Shown here: in pieces, positions 1-8,739 of the stretch
Numbering within the stretch: position 1 is the first letter of the stretch
Layout: the number at the start of each line of letters is the position of its first letter
Assembly (NCBI RefSeq): GCF_003696215.1
Contig: NZ_RFFG01000006.1
Coordinates: 62,001-126,000, forward strand
Reading direction: 5' to 3'
Length of the DNA: 64,000 nt
Source: Actinomadura harenae
Lineage (GTDB): Bacteria > Actinomycetota > Actinomycetes > Streptosporangiales > Streptosporangiaceae
Notes under the pieces: generated by a model
The model's database searches: none
Told to the model about the DNA's origin: nothing
Seen by the model: only the letters and a program-made list of their open reading frames with translations
Program-made: the position numbers and the translations under genes

Positions 1-591
1 CTCCAGCATCATCCCCATGGACGGCGCGACCGGCTTGAGCCGCTGGAAGTCCCGCCAGGTCATCACCCCGGGATTGAGGTGCGGCAGGAGGCCGGTCTCC
101 TCCAGGACGCGGACGGCCATCGCGCGCACGTACGAGAGCGTGTCGTCGTAGCCGTGGGCGTCCAGCCACTCGCGGGCCGGTTTCCAACGGTCCTCGGGAC
201 GGTCGCCGAGGGTGAACAGCGCCTCTTTGCAGCCCAGCGCCGCGCCCTGCCGGGCGATCTCCAGCACCTCGTCCGGGCCGAGGTAGGGAGCGTCCAGCCG
301 GTGCGGGACGGTCGCGAACGTGCAGTAGCCGCAGCGGTCGCGGCAGAGGCGGGTGAGTGGGATGAAGACCTTGCGGCTGTAGGTGATCACGCCGGGGCGT
401 CCGGCGGCCGCGAGGCCCGCGTCGCGGGTGCGGCCGGCGTGGTCCAGCAGGTCGTCGAGCTGCGCGCCCCGGGCGTGCAGCAGGATCGTGGCCTCGGTCG
501 GGTCGAGCGTCTTGCCGTCGCGCGCCCGCGCGAGCGCCCTGCGGAGGGCGGCTTCTGATGGGGCGGAGGCACGCGTGGGATCAACGTCCAT
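1..591 (-). CDS. fbiC: FO synthase, CofG-like N-terminal part (partial, runs off left edge)
   Basis: The first 197 residues of a radical SAM enzyme are visible; the rest lies beyond the window edge. The cluster CRDRCGYC places three cysteines at residues 83, 87 and 90 (CxxxCxxC), the [4Fe-4S]/SAM site, followed by [18 protein letters not shown], typical of the CofG half of FbiC. FbiC makes 7,8-didemethyl-8-hydroxy-5-deazariboflavin, the F420 chromophore, from tyrosine and 5-amino-6-ribitylaminouracil. Two-domain FbiC is the usual actinobacterial form, but only the CofG half can be seen here. Start is ATG at 591 with no Shine-Dalgarno; a TAGAGT box six nt upstream suggests a leaderless mRNA. 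Confidence 0.93.
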   Translation of the reverse strand, partial: MDVDPTRASAPSEAALRRALARARDGKTLDPTEATILLHARGAQLDDLLDHAGRTRDAGLAAAGRPGVITYSRKVFIPLTRLCRDRCGYCTFATVPHRLDAPYLGPDEVLEIARQGAALGCKEALFTLGDRPEDRWKPAREWLDAHGYDDTLSYVRAMAVRVLEETGLLPHLNPGVMTWRDFQRLKPVAPSMGMMLE

Positions 592-597
592 GAGCGC

Positions 598-603
598 ACT
601 CTA
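598..603 (-). promoter_or_regulatory. -10 box for leaderless fbiC
   Basis: TAGAGT on the minus strand, 6 nt from the fbiC ATG. Spacing fits a transcript starting at or next to the start codon. No clear -35 hexamer. Confidence 0.5.
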
Positions 604-711
604 TGCCAAGCGTCATATTCTCGGAGCGTTCGGGGGCCACGTTTTGGATCTTGGAATGTCGCCGGTCCCTCCGGGGGCCGACGAGGACTCGGGCCCGCGC
701 GCGCCGGGCCC

Positions 712-1380
712 TCAGGAACCGGCCGGGACGCGGGGCCCGCGGGCCAGGCCGGGACGGCGTCCGGCCAGGTCGCCCGCCGACACGCGCAGCGCGTCCAGCA
801 GGGCCCGGACGGACGGCCGGCCGTCGGCGCCCGCACGCGTCCACAGCACCATACGTCGGCGCAGCGGCTCGCCGTCGAGCGGCCGGGTGACGATGCCGGG
901 CTGCTGCTCCGCGAACGCCAGGTCGGGCATGACGCTGACCGCGCCGCCGTGGGCGACCATCGCGAACATCACCATGATGTCGTTGGTGCGGTAACGGACG
1001 TCCGGATGGAAGCCGACCAGGTCCACGCACGCGCGCTCGAGCAGGTCGGCGCAGTTGGTGCCGAGGTGGCTGGTAACCCACCGCTCTCCCGACAGCGCCG
1101 CGAGCGGCACCGGCCCCCCGGACGCGGCGAGCGCCGCCTCCTCCGCCCCGCGCGCCTCGTCCAGCAGGCTCTACGCGCGGGCGGCCAGCGCCTCGCCCGC
1201 CGGGGTCAGCCGCAGCCGCCGCCCGGCCTTCTCCACCAGCCGCACCCCGACCTCGCGCTGGAGCTGCGCCAGCTGCTGCGAGACCGCGGACGGGCTGTAC
1301 CCGAGCGCCTCCGCGACCGCGCCCGCCGTGCCGCGCCGCTGGAGTTCGCGAAGCACCCGCAACCTGCCCAGATCCAACAT
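712..1380 (-). pseudogene. LysR-family regulator, broken by internal deletion and in-frame stop
   Basis: From ATG 1380 the reading frame gives a normal LysR winged helix (MLDLGRLRVLRELQRRG, then YSPSAVSQQLAQLQREVGV), reaches LAARA and hits a TAG at 1173-1171. The same frame continues with SLLDEARGAEEAALAASGG, the expected linker helix, then jumps straight to PLAALSGERWVTSH, which belongs to the second half of the LysR effector domain, and ends at 712. A full LysR is about 300 residues; this frame codes for about 222, so roughly 80-90 residues of the effector domain are missing. The stop looks like one base change from GAG. The DNA-binding part alone (69 residues) could still be made. Sequencing error cannot explain both lesions easily. 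Confidence 0.8.
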
Positions 1381-1557
1381 GGTGAAGGGATTCTTACACG
1401 AACGCTGAAGAAACTGTCGCTGGACCTGAATAGTGGACGGGGTCAAACTGTGAGTGCGGTCGGGGGGACGGCAAGGCGTCCCCCCGCTCCGCGCCCGCGC
1501 GGGAAGTCCGAGCCCAGGCCAGGGCTCACGAGCACCTCGGATGCGAAAGGACTTCTC

Positions 1558-1806
1558 ATGTACGTCATCCTCGCCCTCGCCGCCCTCGCCGTCCTCGGCC
1601 CGCTCTTCGGACGCGACACCCGCGACGGCCTCGACTGGGCCCGCGACACCTTCTGGCTGCCGCGGCGCACCGCGCCGAACACCTCGGACACCTCGGACAC
1701 CTCGAACGCCCAGGCCACCCCGGTCAGAAGCTCCGATAGTCCCGCACCGGGAGCCTCGGGCCACGCCTCGGCGGACGCGCGCCGCTCAGTCCCAGCAGGC
1801 GCGTGA
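1558..1806 (+). CDS. small single-span membrane protein, unknown function
   Basis: 82 residues from ATG 1558, preceded by GAAAGGA at good spacing. Residues 1-17 (MYVILALAALAVLGPLF) form one hydrophobic segment, followed by GRDTRDGLDWARDTFWLPRR and a Ser/Thr/Asp/Pro-rich tail with TSDTSDTS repeats. The last 83 bp overlap the 3' end of the convergent glycosylase gene, so the tail may be poorly constrained. It is divergent from the broken LysR gene, the place where a LysR target normally sits. No family recognised. Confidence 0.5.
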   Translation: MYVILALAALAVLGPLFGRDTRDGLDWARDTFWLPRRTAPNTSDTSDTSNAQATPVRSSDSPAPGASGHASADARRSVPAGA

Positions 1807-2686
1807 CCCTGTGCCGGTGCCCCCGGTACGGCTCCAGCAGTTCGAGCATCCCGTCGTCGTCGGTCCTGCTCCCGGTGAGCGCCCAGCCCACCAGGCCGGG
1901 CAGGTGGTAGTCGCCCACCGAGACCGCGTCCGGGTCGCCGACCGCGCGCTGCCGGGTCTCGGCCGCCGTCCACACCCCGATCCCGGGGAGTGAGCGGAGC
2001 CGGGACTCGGCGGCGTTGTCGGACGTCCCTCCATCCGTGCCGCCATCCGTGCCGCCGCCCGGGTTGCCGGGGAGCGGTTCCAGGCGGGACGCGACCCGCG
2101 CCGCCCCGATGATCGTCCGCGCCCGGACGGCCTCGATGCCGGACCGGTGCCACTCCCAGGACGGGATCCGCGCCCACACCTCCGGTGGAGGCGGGACGCG
2201 CAGGTCCAGCGCGCGGCCCCGGTCGGTGACCCCGCCCCGCGGCATCGGCGCGGGCTCACCGAACCGGCGCAGCAGGTAGCGCCAGGCCCGCCACGCCTCC
2301 GTGCTCAGCACCTTCTGCTCCAGGACGGCCGGGACGAGCGCCTCGAACACCCGGTTCGTGCGGCAGATCCGCAGGCCGGGCCAGCGGCGGACCGCGTCGC
2401 GCAGCACGTCGTGCCGCGGCTCGAAGCCGGACGGGTCGTCGGCCGCGCCCAGCATCTCCGGCACGGTGTCGAGCAGCCACCCCGCGCCCGGACCCCACGC
2501 GGCGGCCTCGACCACGTCGGAACTCCGGCGCAGCCGGACCGTGCCGGGGCCGTCGGGCGTCCGGACGGCGCGCCAGTACCCTCCGCCCGCGTCCATGGCG
2601 AACGCCGGATCACCGGTGCCGCGCCGGTGCGGCCCGAGGACCAGGCCGATGTCGACGGCCCACGGTGGCCGCCACTCCCGCGTCAG
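1724..2686 (-). CDS. AlkA-type DNA-3-methyladenine glycosylase family (HhH-GPD)
   Basis: Base-excision enzyme of the helix-hairpin-helix GPD superfamily. Visible are EQKV in the helical core, the hairpin LPGIGVWTA (about residue 233) and VGDYH with the catalytic Asp (about residue 259), then a C-terminal HRHRVTRLL. An insert of GGTDGGTDGG lies before the hairpin. The first ATG is at 2594-2596, but the frame continues upstream with TREWRPPWAVDIGLVLG and PHRRGTGDPAF, which matches the usual N-terminus of this family, and AGGGGAGG (2696-2703) sits 8 nt before a CTG at 2686. A CTG start giving 320 residues is therefore preferred; 290 residues from ATG is the alternative. Confidence 0.85.
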   Translation of the reverse strand: MTREWRPPWAVDIGLVLGPHRRGTGDPAFAMDAGGGYWRAVRTPDGPGTVRLRRSSDVVEAAAWGPGAGWLLDTVPEMLGAADDPSGFEPRHDVLRDAVRRWPGLRICRTNRVFEALVPAVLEQKVLSTEAWRAWRYLLRRFGEPAPMPRGGVTDRGRALDLRVPPPPEVWARIPSWEWHRSGIEAVRARTIIGAARVASRLEPLPGNPGGGTDGGTDGGTSDNAAESRLRSLPGIGVWTAAETRQRAVGDPDAVSVGDYHLPGLVGWALTGSRTDDDGMLELLEPYRGHRHRVTRLLGLSGARPPRRGPRLPVRDYRSF

Positions 2687-2773
2687 AATGCCAACCTCCC
2701 CTGACGAGCACGTTCCACGCTATGCGACGCCCCTGACAGAAGCGGCCAGTCAAGGCCCTGACCAGCCGTTTCT

Positions 2774-3916
2774 TCAGCCGCCGAAGGTAGCGGCGATGAT
2801 CCCGGTGGCATGCTCGGCGGAGTCGGCGGACGGGGAGTTCAGCGCGTACACGACGACGCGGCTCAGATCACGGGTCGCCAGGAGCCCCGTCGCGTACCCG
2901 GGGAGCGAGCCCGTGTGGCCCCACGCCACCACGCCGTTCGCGCCGGTGATCCGCATCAGCCCGAGACCGAAGCGGGGGCCGCCGCCCATCGGGACGTCCG
3001 GGACGTCCGGGACGCGGAACATCTCGTCCAGGTGCGGGGGCGGGACGACGCGTCCGCGGAACAGGGCCATCACGAACCGGGTCAGGTCGGGCGCGTTGGA
3101 GATCAGCCCGCCGTCGGCGGCGCGCCACGGGCTCTGCCGGGTCACGTCGTGCAGGACGGTCCGCCCGTCCTCGCGCACGGCGAGATGAGCGGTGGCGTGC
3201 GGGACGGGCAGGTCGGGATCGTGGCGGCCCGGCGCGACCGTGGCCGCCAGCCGCAGCGGACGCAGGATCCGCCGCGTCGCCTCGATCGTGTACGCGTGCC
3301 CCGTGACCTGCTCGATCAGCATCCCGGCGAGCCAGTAGCCGAGCGGGTTCTCCCGCTGGACGGTCCCGGGACCGGCGGCCATCGGGCCGCGCACGGCGTT
3401 CGCGACCAGCTCCCGCATCGTCCAGGAGTCGAGCCGGTGCGCCACGAACCACGCGGCGTCGCCGTCGCCCGGCGCACCAGGGTCCGGCAGCCCGCTGGTG
3501 TGGTCGAGGAGCCGCCGGACGGTGATCTCCGGATACGCCCCCGGCAGCACACCGGGCAGGTACCGCTGGACCGGCTCGTCCAGCACGACCAGTCCCCGGG
3601 CGGCCAGCCGGAGGACCACCGCAGCGGTGAAAAGCCTGGTCACAGCCCCGATCCGGAACCGTCCGGCGAGCGCCGGCGGGGCGTTCGCCGCGAGGTCACC
3701 GGCCCCGGAGACGCCCTGCCAGTTCCCCGCCGGGCCGGTCACCTTGAGGATCGCGCCGGTCACCTCGGAATCCGGAGGCCCGGCGACGGCGGCCTCCAGC
3801 GCGACGGGGTCGAGTGGGGGCACCTGGCAGGGGGCACCGGGACGCGCGGTGGCGCGCCCCTGTGCGGCGAGAACGGTCAGCGCCGCCGCGGCGCCGGCCA
3901 GAGGGATGTTCCGCAT
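2774..3916 (-). CDS. beta-lactamase-fold serine hydrolase homologue lacking catalytic residues
   Basis: 380 residues: hydrophobic N-terminal signal (about 5-18), then a class C beta-lactamase/DD-peptidase fold. The usual SxxK motif reads AVTR (residues 91-94, in FRIGAVTRLFTAA) and the usual YxN reads REN (188-190, in GTVQRENPLGYWLAG), while HTG (334-336, GHTGSLPGY) and fold markers such as LLDHTSGLPD are kept. Loss of the nucleophile Ser, the Lys and the Tyr should abolish acyl-enzyme chemistry, so a binding or regulatory role is more likely than hydrolysis. The Ser-to-Ala and Lys-to-Arg changes can each be explained by one base. The start is uncertain because GGAGGG abuts the ATG. Probably secreted. 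Confidence 0.85.
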   Translation of the reverse strand: MRNIPLAGAAAALTVLAAQGRATARPGAPCQVPPLDPVALEAAVAGPPDSEVTGAILKVTGPAGNWQGVSGAGDLAANAPPALAGRFRIGAVTRLFTAAVVLRLAARGLVVLDEPVQRYLPGVLPGAYPEITVRRLLDHTSGLPDPGAPGDGDAAWFVAHRLDSWTMRELVANAVRGPMAAGPGTVQRENPLGYWLAGMLIEQVTGHAYTIEATRRILRPLRLAATVAPGRHDPDLPVPHATAHLAVREDGRTVLHDVTRQSPWRAADGGLISNAPDLTRFVMALFRGRVVPPPHLDEMFRVPDVPDVPMGGGPRFGLGLMRITGANGVVAWGHTGSLPGYATGLLATRDLSRVVVYALNSPSADSAEHATGIIAATFGG

Positions 3917-3988
3917 CCCTCCAGATTCCGATGATCTTGATCACGCAGGATCATCCTCGCGGATGATCCTGCCACCGGGAATTCGGGA

Positions 3989-5056
3989 TCAGGCGTCGCT
4001 GGAGAAGCGGACGGCCGTCGGGGGCAGCGAGATGCCCGGCCACAGCCGCAGCCCGTCGCGCAGCTCGTTGCCCGGCCCGACGCTCGCGCCGTCGCCCAGG
4101 ATCACGCCGTCCAGGACGGCGCCCGGCCCGACCCGCGCGCCGCGGCCGAGGACCGAGTCGCGGACGGTCGCGCCCTCGGCGACGAACGCGCCGTCCTGCA
4201 GGACGCTGCCGAGCACGGTCGCGCCCGCCTCGATCTCCGCGCCGCGGCCGACCGTCGTGCCCTCCCGGACGACCGCGCCGCCCGACACCACCGCGCCCGG
4301 CAGGATCAGCCGGTCGCCCGGCTCGCCGGGCATCGCGGGCGAGGCGATCCGGCCGAGGACCAGGTCGCAGGAGCCGCGCACGAACGCCTCGGGGGTGCCC
4401 ACGTCCAGCCAGTACGCGGACTCGACGTAGCCCGTCACGACCGCCCCGGACGCGATCATCGTCGGGAACGTCTCGCGCTCGACCGACACCACCTCGCCCT
4501 CCGGGATCGCGTCGATCTCCGACCGCCGGAACACGTAGCAGCCCGCGTTGATCTGGTTGGTGACCGGACGCGCCGCCTTCTCCAGGAACGCCGTCACCCG
4601 GCCGCTCCCGTCGGTCGGGACGACGCCGAACCGGGACGGGTCGTCCACGGTCGTCAGGTGCAGGGTCGCGGCCGCGTCCGTCCGGTCGTGCAGCTCCACC
4701 TGCGCCCGGACGTCGTGCCCGGACAGGATGTCGCCGTTCAGGATCAGCACCGGGTCGTCCGGGGCGGAGGTCAGGGACGCCGCCGCGTTCCGGATCGCCC
4801 CGCCCGTGCCGAGCGGCTGCCTCTCGCTGACGTACGCCAGCTCGACGCCCTGCGCCTTGCGCCCGAACGCCGCCTCGAACATCTCGGCCCGGTAGGACGT
4901 AGCGAAGATGATCCGGGTGACACCCGCCTCGTGTGCGCGCGCGAGCTGGTGCGCCAGGAACGCGACCCCGGCCGTGGGCAGCAGCGGCTTCGGCGTCGAG
5001 ATCGTCAACGGGCGCAGCCGGGTTCCCTGTCCCCCGACCAGCAGGATCGCTTCCAC
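3989..5056 (-). CDS. manB: mannose-1-phosphate guanylyltransferase, ManB type
   Basis: 355 residues. N-terminal nucleotidyltransferase domain with LVGGQGTRLRPLT (6-18), PKPLLP, PLGTGGAIRN and NGDILSG, followed by a left-handed beta-helix of hexapeptide-like repeats (about 255-340). Closely resembles mycobacterial ManB (Rv3264c) throughout, including INAGCYVFRRSEIDAIP and the FSSDA end. Makes GDP-mannose from mannose-1-phosphate and GTP for glycolipid, glycoprotein and wall-glycan mannosylation. Start is GTG 5056 with GAAGGAG four nt upstream. Lies downstream of a GT4 gene on the same strand, 116 bp apart. The sugar specificity comes from overall similarity, not from residues that can be proved here. 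Confidence 0.85.
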   Translation of the reverse strand: MEAILLVGGQGTRLRPLTISTPKPLLPTAGVAFLAHQLARAHEAGVTRIIFATSYRAEMFEAAFGRKAQGVELAYVSERQPLGTGGAIRNAAASLTSAPDDPVLILNGDILSGHDVRAQVELHDRTDAAATLHLTTVDDPSRFGVVPTDGSGRVTAFLEKAARPVTNQINAGCYVFRRSEIDAIPEGEVVSVERETFPTMIASGAVVTGYVESAYWLDVGTPEAFVRGSCDLVLGRIASPAMPGEPGDRLILPGAVVSGGAVVREGTTVGRGAEIEAGATVLGSVLQDGAFVAEGATVRDSVLGRGARVGPGAVLDGVILGDGASVGPGNELRDGLRLWPGISLPPTAVRFSSDA

Positions 5057-5172
5057 TGGGCTCCTTCAACGCTGTCCGAAACCAATCGTCGGGCGAGCCT
5101 AACGCGTTCCGCGACGACTCGTTCCACACCGTGAAGGGCCCGGCATAAGCACAGCTCAGGACGGGTGCAGGC

Positions 5173-6381
5173 TCAGGACGGGTGCGACGCCGCGTACTGC
5201 GCGACGGCGCGCGCGTAGGAGTCCAGATGATCGCGGGCCGATCCCTCCCAGGTGAAGCCCTCGGCGCGGGCCGAAGCGGCCTCGGCGAGCTCGAGCCGCC
5301 GGTCCGGCGCGTCCAGCAGGGACGACAGCGCCGAGGCGATCGCGGGCGGATCGGGCTCGGTGTAGGCGACCGCCTCGCCGCCGACCTCCGGCAGCGGTCC
5401 GCGCCGCGTGGTCAGGACCGTCCCGCCGCAGGCCATCGTCTCCAGGACCGGGAGCCCGAAGCCCTCGCCGCGGCTCGGCAGCGCCACGACCAGCGCGCCC
5501 CCGAGGAACCCCGGCAGCAGTGACCAGGGCAGATACCCCGACCGGACGACCCGCAGGTGCGTCGGGACGACCGCGAGCGCCGCGTCGAGCTCGTCGTCCC
5601 AGCCGCCGGAGCCCGCCAGGACCAGCGCGGGCGGGTCCGCGCGGCCCGCGCACGCGCGCACCCAGCCGCGGATCAGGTTAGGCACGTTCTTGCGGGGCTC
5701 CAGCGCGCCCAGGTACGCCACGTACGGGTGGCCGTGCAGGCCGAGCCGGTCCGAGACCTTCTTGACCTCCTCGGGCGACGGCCGCCGGAAGACCTCGTGG
5801 TCGACGCCGTGGTAGGCCACGTCGATGTGTCCGGGCTCGGCGTGCAGCAGCCGGACCAGGTCGTCCCGGACGGCCCGGGACGGCACGATCATCCGGGTCG
5901 CGAGCCGCGCCGCCGTCCGGGTCGCCGACCTGATGTAGGACGCGCGGAGCGGATCGTGCCGTTCGGGCTCGGCGAACTGCGTCACGTCGTGGATCGTCAC
6001 GACCGTCGGCAGGCCCGCGTGCACCGGGATCGTGTAGGTCGGCAGGTGCAGGACGTCCGCGCCGACCTCGCGCGCGACGCGCGGCAGGCCGTTCTGCTCC
6101 CAGGCGAGCCGGGCCGCGCGATGCGCCAGCGCCGCCGGGCCGGACACGACGCGCGCCCCCGGCGCGAGCGCCGCGTACCGCTCCCGTTCCACCCGCTGGC
6201 ACGCGATCGCCAGGTCGGCCCCGAGCCCGTGCAGCGCGCGCAGCAGCCCCTCGGCGTAGCGGCCCAGCGCGCCGCGGTCGGCGGGGACGGCGGTGGCGTC
6301 CACGAGGATCCGTGGCGGCCGGTCCTCGCGCGGAACGTTCCCGCGTGGGACGTTCTCGCGGGACACCTCGTCCATCACCAT
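5173..6381 (-). CDS. GT4-family glycosyltransferase
   Basis: 402 residues, GT-B fold. After a short N-terminal stretch with a repeated NVPR motif, the protein shows RILVDATAVPADRGALGRYA (donor-independent N domain), VVTIHDVTQF, and a C-terminal nucleotide-sugar domain with GALEPRKNVPNLIRG and the EX7E-type segment SRGEGFGLPVLETMACGG (about 305-325). Likely transfers mannose or another hexose to a lipid-linked or cell-envelope acceptor in the cytosol. It lies upstream of manB on the same strand, which favours a mannosyltransferase, but the donor cannot be read from sequence. Confidence 0.85.
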   Translation of the reverse strand: MVMDEVSRENVPRGNVPREDRPPRILVDATAVPADRGALGRYAEGLLRALHGLGADLAIACQRVERERYAALAPGARVVSGPAALAHRAARLAWEQNGLPRVAREVGADVLHLPTYTIPVHAGLPTVVTIHDVTQFAEPERHDPLRASYIRSATRTAARLATRMIVPSRAVRDDLVRLLHAEPGHIDVAYHGVDHEVFRRPSPEEVKKVSDRLGLHGHPYVAYLGALEPRKNVPNLIRGWVRACAGRADPPALVLAGSGGWDDELDAALAVVPTHLRVVRSGYLPWSLLPGFLGGALVVALPSRGEGFGLPVLETMACGGTVLTTRRGPLPEVGGEAVAYTEPDPPAIASALSSLLDAPDRRLELAEAASARAEGFTWEGSARDHLDSYARAVAQYAASHPS

Positions 6382-6543
6382 GATCCCACCCCCGTGACGT
6401 AGATCACTCTTGACGATTCGAGCCTACGCCGATCGGACCCGCCCGGAGGGTTTCATCCGCGTTTGCACGCCGATGGGACCGGTCGTTCCCGGCGACGCCC
6501 GCGCCCCCGCGCGAGCATCGTGATGTTGATCGAGACGTGCCGG

Positions 6544-7251
6544 TCAGCCGCGCTTGCGGGCCTGGACGAGCACGATGCTGCCGCGCTCGTTCGGGGCCTT
6601 GGCGTCCGTCGCGGCCACCAGCGGCGCGAGCGGCGCCGCCGCGTTGAAGCCGACCTTGCCGCCGTACGTCGACAGCGACAGGTAGAGCCGCTCGGCCGCC
6701 GCCGTCCGGAACTGGTAGGAGTGCCGGACGAGGTCGAGCCCCCGCTCGTCCATCAGCGCGGCCAGCGACTCGTGCGTGTAGGTGTGCTGGACGTGGTACT
6801 TGGCCTTGTGCGCGTCGCGCAGCTTCGGCCAGGCGTCCGCGCGGCTGAGCACGTCGGCGGACATGAAGATCTGCCCGCCGGGCTTCAGCACCCGGGACAT
6901 CTCGTCCAGCGAGGTGCCGCCGTCGTCGAAGTGCTCGATCGCGCAGACCGACAGGATCGCGTCGAACGAGCCGTCGTGGAACGGCAGCTTCAGCGCGTCG
7001 CACTCGATCAGCGCGGGCGGGTTCGCCAGCGACTTGCCGTACTCCATCTTCCCGCGCGCCAGGTCGATCGAGACCGCGTACGCCCCGCGCCTGCGGGTCT
7101 GCCCGGCCCAGTACCCGTCGCCGCCCGCGACGTCGAGCACCTTCCGGCCGCGCAGGTCGTCGCCCATCCAGCCGAGGAGCGTCCCCGCCTCGCGGTACCG
7201 GCACACGTGCACCTGGTGCCCCACGAAGGCCACCACATCCGAGATCTTCAT
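6544..7251 (-). CDS. SAM-dependent class I methyltransferase
   Basis: 235 residues from ATG 7251. Motif I is VLDVAGGDGYW (about 40-50), followed by acidic motif II VSIDLA, then ECDALKLPFHDGSFDAILS and the post-motif CAIEHFDDG; LKPGGQIFMSADV is the standard strand-5 region. Substrate unknown; the neighbourhood suggests a glycan or lipid-linked sugar. The frame is open for 22 codons upstream, but TAGGCT 7 nt before this ATG marks it as a probable leaderless start, and the MKISDVVAFVGHQVH beginning is typical. Divergent from the next gene; the two share a 166-bp promoter region. Confidence 0.85.
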   Translation of the reverse strand: MKISDVVAFVGHQVHVCRYREAGTLLGWMGDDLRGRKVLDVAGGDGYWAGQTRRRGAYAVSIDLARGKMEYGKSLANPPALIECDALKLPFHDGSFDAILSVCAIEHFDDGGTSLDEMSRVLKPGGQIFMSADVLSRADAWPKLRDAHKAKYHVQHTYTHESLAALMDERGLDLVRHSYQFRTAAAERLYLSLSTYGGKVGFNAAAPLAPLVAATDAKAPNERGSIVLVQARKRG

Positions 7252-7258
7252 CGGCCCC

Positions 7259-7264
7259 AGCCTA
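7259..7264 (-). promoter_or_regulatory. -10 box for leaderless methyltransferase gene
   Basis: TAGGCT on the minus strand, 7 nt before ATG 7251. It pairs with the divergent TACGCT at 7406. Confidence 0.45.
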
Positions 7265-7405
7265 TAGACGAAGCCCGGCCCGTAGGGTCCCCCGTACGCC
7301 ACATACCCGGCATACACGGCGCGTCCGCGCGTCCTCCCCGACGCGTTTCCACGCGTCCGGAGGGCCGGGCCGGTCGGGCTTCCGCGGGTGGTCGCGAGGG
7401 TCCCC

Positions 7406-7411
7406 TACGCT
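7406..7411 (+). promoter_or_regulatory. -10 box for leaderless UPF0104 gene
   Basis: TACGCT, 6 nt before GTG 7418. The GGGGA between them is too close to the start to work as a Shine-Dalgarno. Confidence 0.5.
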
Positions 7412-7417
7412 GGGGAC

Positions 7418-8416
7418 GTGATTCCCAAGGCCCTCGCCATGCGCGTGCTGCGCGTCGTGTTGCTGCTGCTCGCGCTCGTGTTCTGCGTGTGGTCGCTGGC
7501 CTCCCAGTGGGACGACACCGTCCGCGCGTTCGAGCAGATGTCCTGGTACACGCTGCTCGGGGCGTTCGCGCTCGGCTTCGGCGGACTGGTCGCGTGGATG
7601 CTCGGCTGGCGGGAGTTCCTGATCGGCCTCGGGTCGAGGCTGCCCATCGTCGCCGCCTACCGGATCGCCTTCGTCTCCGGGCTCGGCAAGTACGTCCCCG
7701 GCATGGTCTGGGTGCTCGTCTCACAGGTCGAGATGGCGCACGAGTACAAGGTGCCGAGGACGCGGAGCTTCTCCGCGACGGTGCTGGCGATCGCCACGTC
7801 CACGGCGTCCGGGCTGGCGGTCGCGGCGATCACGCTGCCGCTGACGTCCCCCGAGGCGCGGGACCGCTACTGGTGGCTGTTCCTGCTGGCCCCGGTCCTG
7901 CTCGCGGGCCTGCACCCGAAGATCGTCACCTGGGGCCTGAACCTGGCCCTCAGGATCGTCCGCAGGCCGCCGCTGGAGCACCCGGTGAGCGTGGCGTCCA
8001 CGCTCCGCGCCGTCCTGTGGACGGTCGCGGGCTGGCTGCTGTTCGGCGGCCACCTGTGGCTGCTGTCCGCGGCGGCGGGCGGGTCCGGGGCGGGGCTGCC
8101 GTTCCTCGCGACCGGCGCCTACGCGCTCGCCTTCGTCGCCGGGCTCCTGGTCTTCCTCGCCCCCGGCGGGCTCGGAGCGCGCGAGGCCGTGATGGTGCTG
8201 GTCCTGTCGCCGGTGCTGCCCGCCGGCGCGCCGATCGTCGTCGCGCTCGCGTCCCGCGTGCTGCTGACCGCCGCCGACCTCATCGGCGCGGGAACGGCGT
8301 TCGCGCTCCGCCGCCACGCGCGAAAAGATCTGCCGGACGGGAATGAACCGCCCCGCACCGAGCTTTCCCCGAGTACGCAGACGACGGGTCCCCGGCCCAC
8401 CAAGGAGCAAGCATGA
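7418..8416 (+). CDS. UPF0104 / lysylphosphatidylglycerol-synthase-TM-domain membrane protein
   Basis: 332 residues with about eight hydrophobic segments (for example 10-26, 43-60, 115-137, 149-166, 196-216, 229-247, 265-283). [11 protein letters not shown] and the glycine/alanine-rich [15 protein letters not shown] are hallmarks of the flippase-like AglD/MprF membrane domain. The lysyl-transferase domain of MprF is absent, so this is the stand-alone integral-membrane type, often found with glycan genes and thought to move lipid-linked sugars. The C-terminal tail is hydrophilic. Its last four bases overlap the thioredoxin start (ATGA). Confidence 0.85.
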   Translation: MIPKALAMRVLRVVLLLLALVFCVWSLASQWDDTVRAFEQMSWYTLLGAFALGFGGLVAWMLGWREFLIGLGSRLPIVAAYRIAFVSGLGKYVPGMVWVLVSQVEMAHEYKVPRTRSFSATVLAIATSTASGLAVAAITLPLTSPEARDRYWWLFLLAPVLLAGLHPKIVTWGLNLALRIVRRPPLEHPVSVASTLRAVLWTVAGWLLFGGHLWLLSAAAGGSGAGLPFLATGAYALAFVAGLLVFLAPGGLGAREAVMVLVLSPVLPAGAPIVVALASRVLLTAADLIGAGTAFALRRHARKDLPDGNEPPRTELSPSTQTTGPRPTKEQA

Positions 8417-8739
8417 GCGCCCCCATCACGGTCACCGACGCGACGTTCGACGAGCTCGTCCTCAAGAGCGAGACCCCGGTCCTGGTGGACTTCTGGGCGG
8501 ACTGGTGCGGCCCCTGCAAGATGATCGCTCCGGTGCTGGACGCCATCGCGGCCGAGCAGGACGGCAAGATCGTCATCGCGAAGATGGACTACGACCAGAA
8601 CCCGCAGACCCCGAACAGGTTCGGCGTGCTCGGCCTGCCGACCCTGCTGCTGTTCAAGGGCGGCGAGGTGGCCGAGCAGATCGTGGGCGCCAAGCCGAAG
8701 CGCGCGCTGCTCAAGGTCCTGGAGCCGCACCTGGCGTAG
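8413..8739 (+). CDS. trxA: thioredoxin
   Basis: 108 residues. Canonical active site WCGPC (about 33-37, in [15 protein letters not shown]), conserved cis-Pro in [11 protein letters not shown], and typical length. Cytosolic disulfide reductase. Start codon overlaps the stop of the membrane protein gene (ATGA) with GGAG-like sequence in AAGGAGCAAGC upstream, so translation is probably coupled. The 3' end overlaps the convergent GT4 gene by 29 bp. Several thioredoxins are normal in actinomycetes, so this may not be the principal one. Confidence 0.95.
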   Translation: MSAPITVTDATFDELVLKSETPVLVDFWADWCGPCKMIAPVLDAIAAEQDGKIVIAKMDYDQNPQTPNRFGVLGLPTLLLFKGGEVAEQIVGAKPKRALLKVLEPHLA

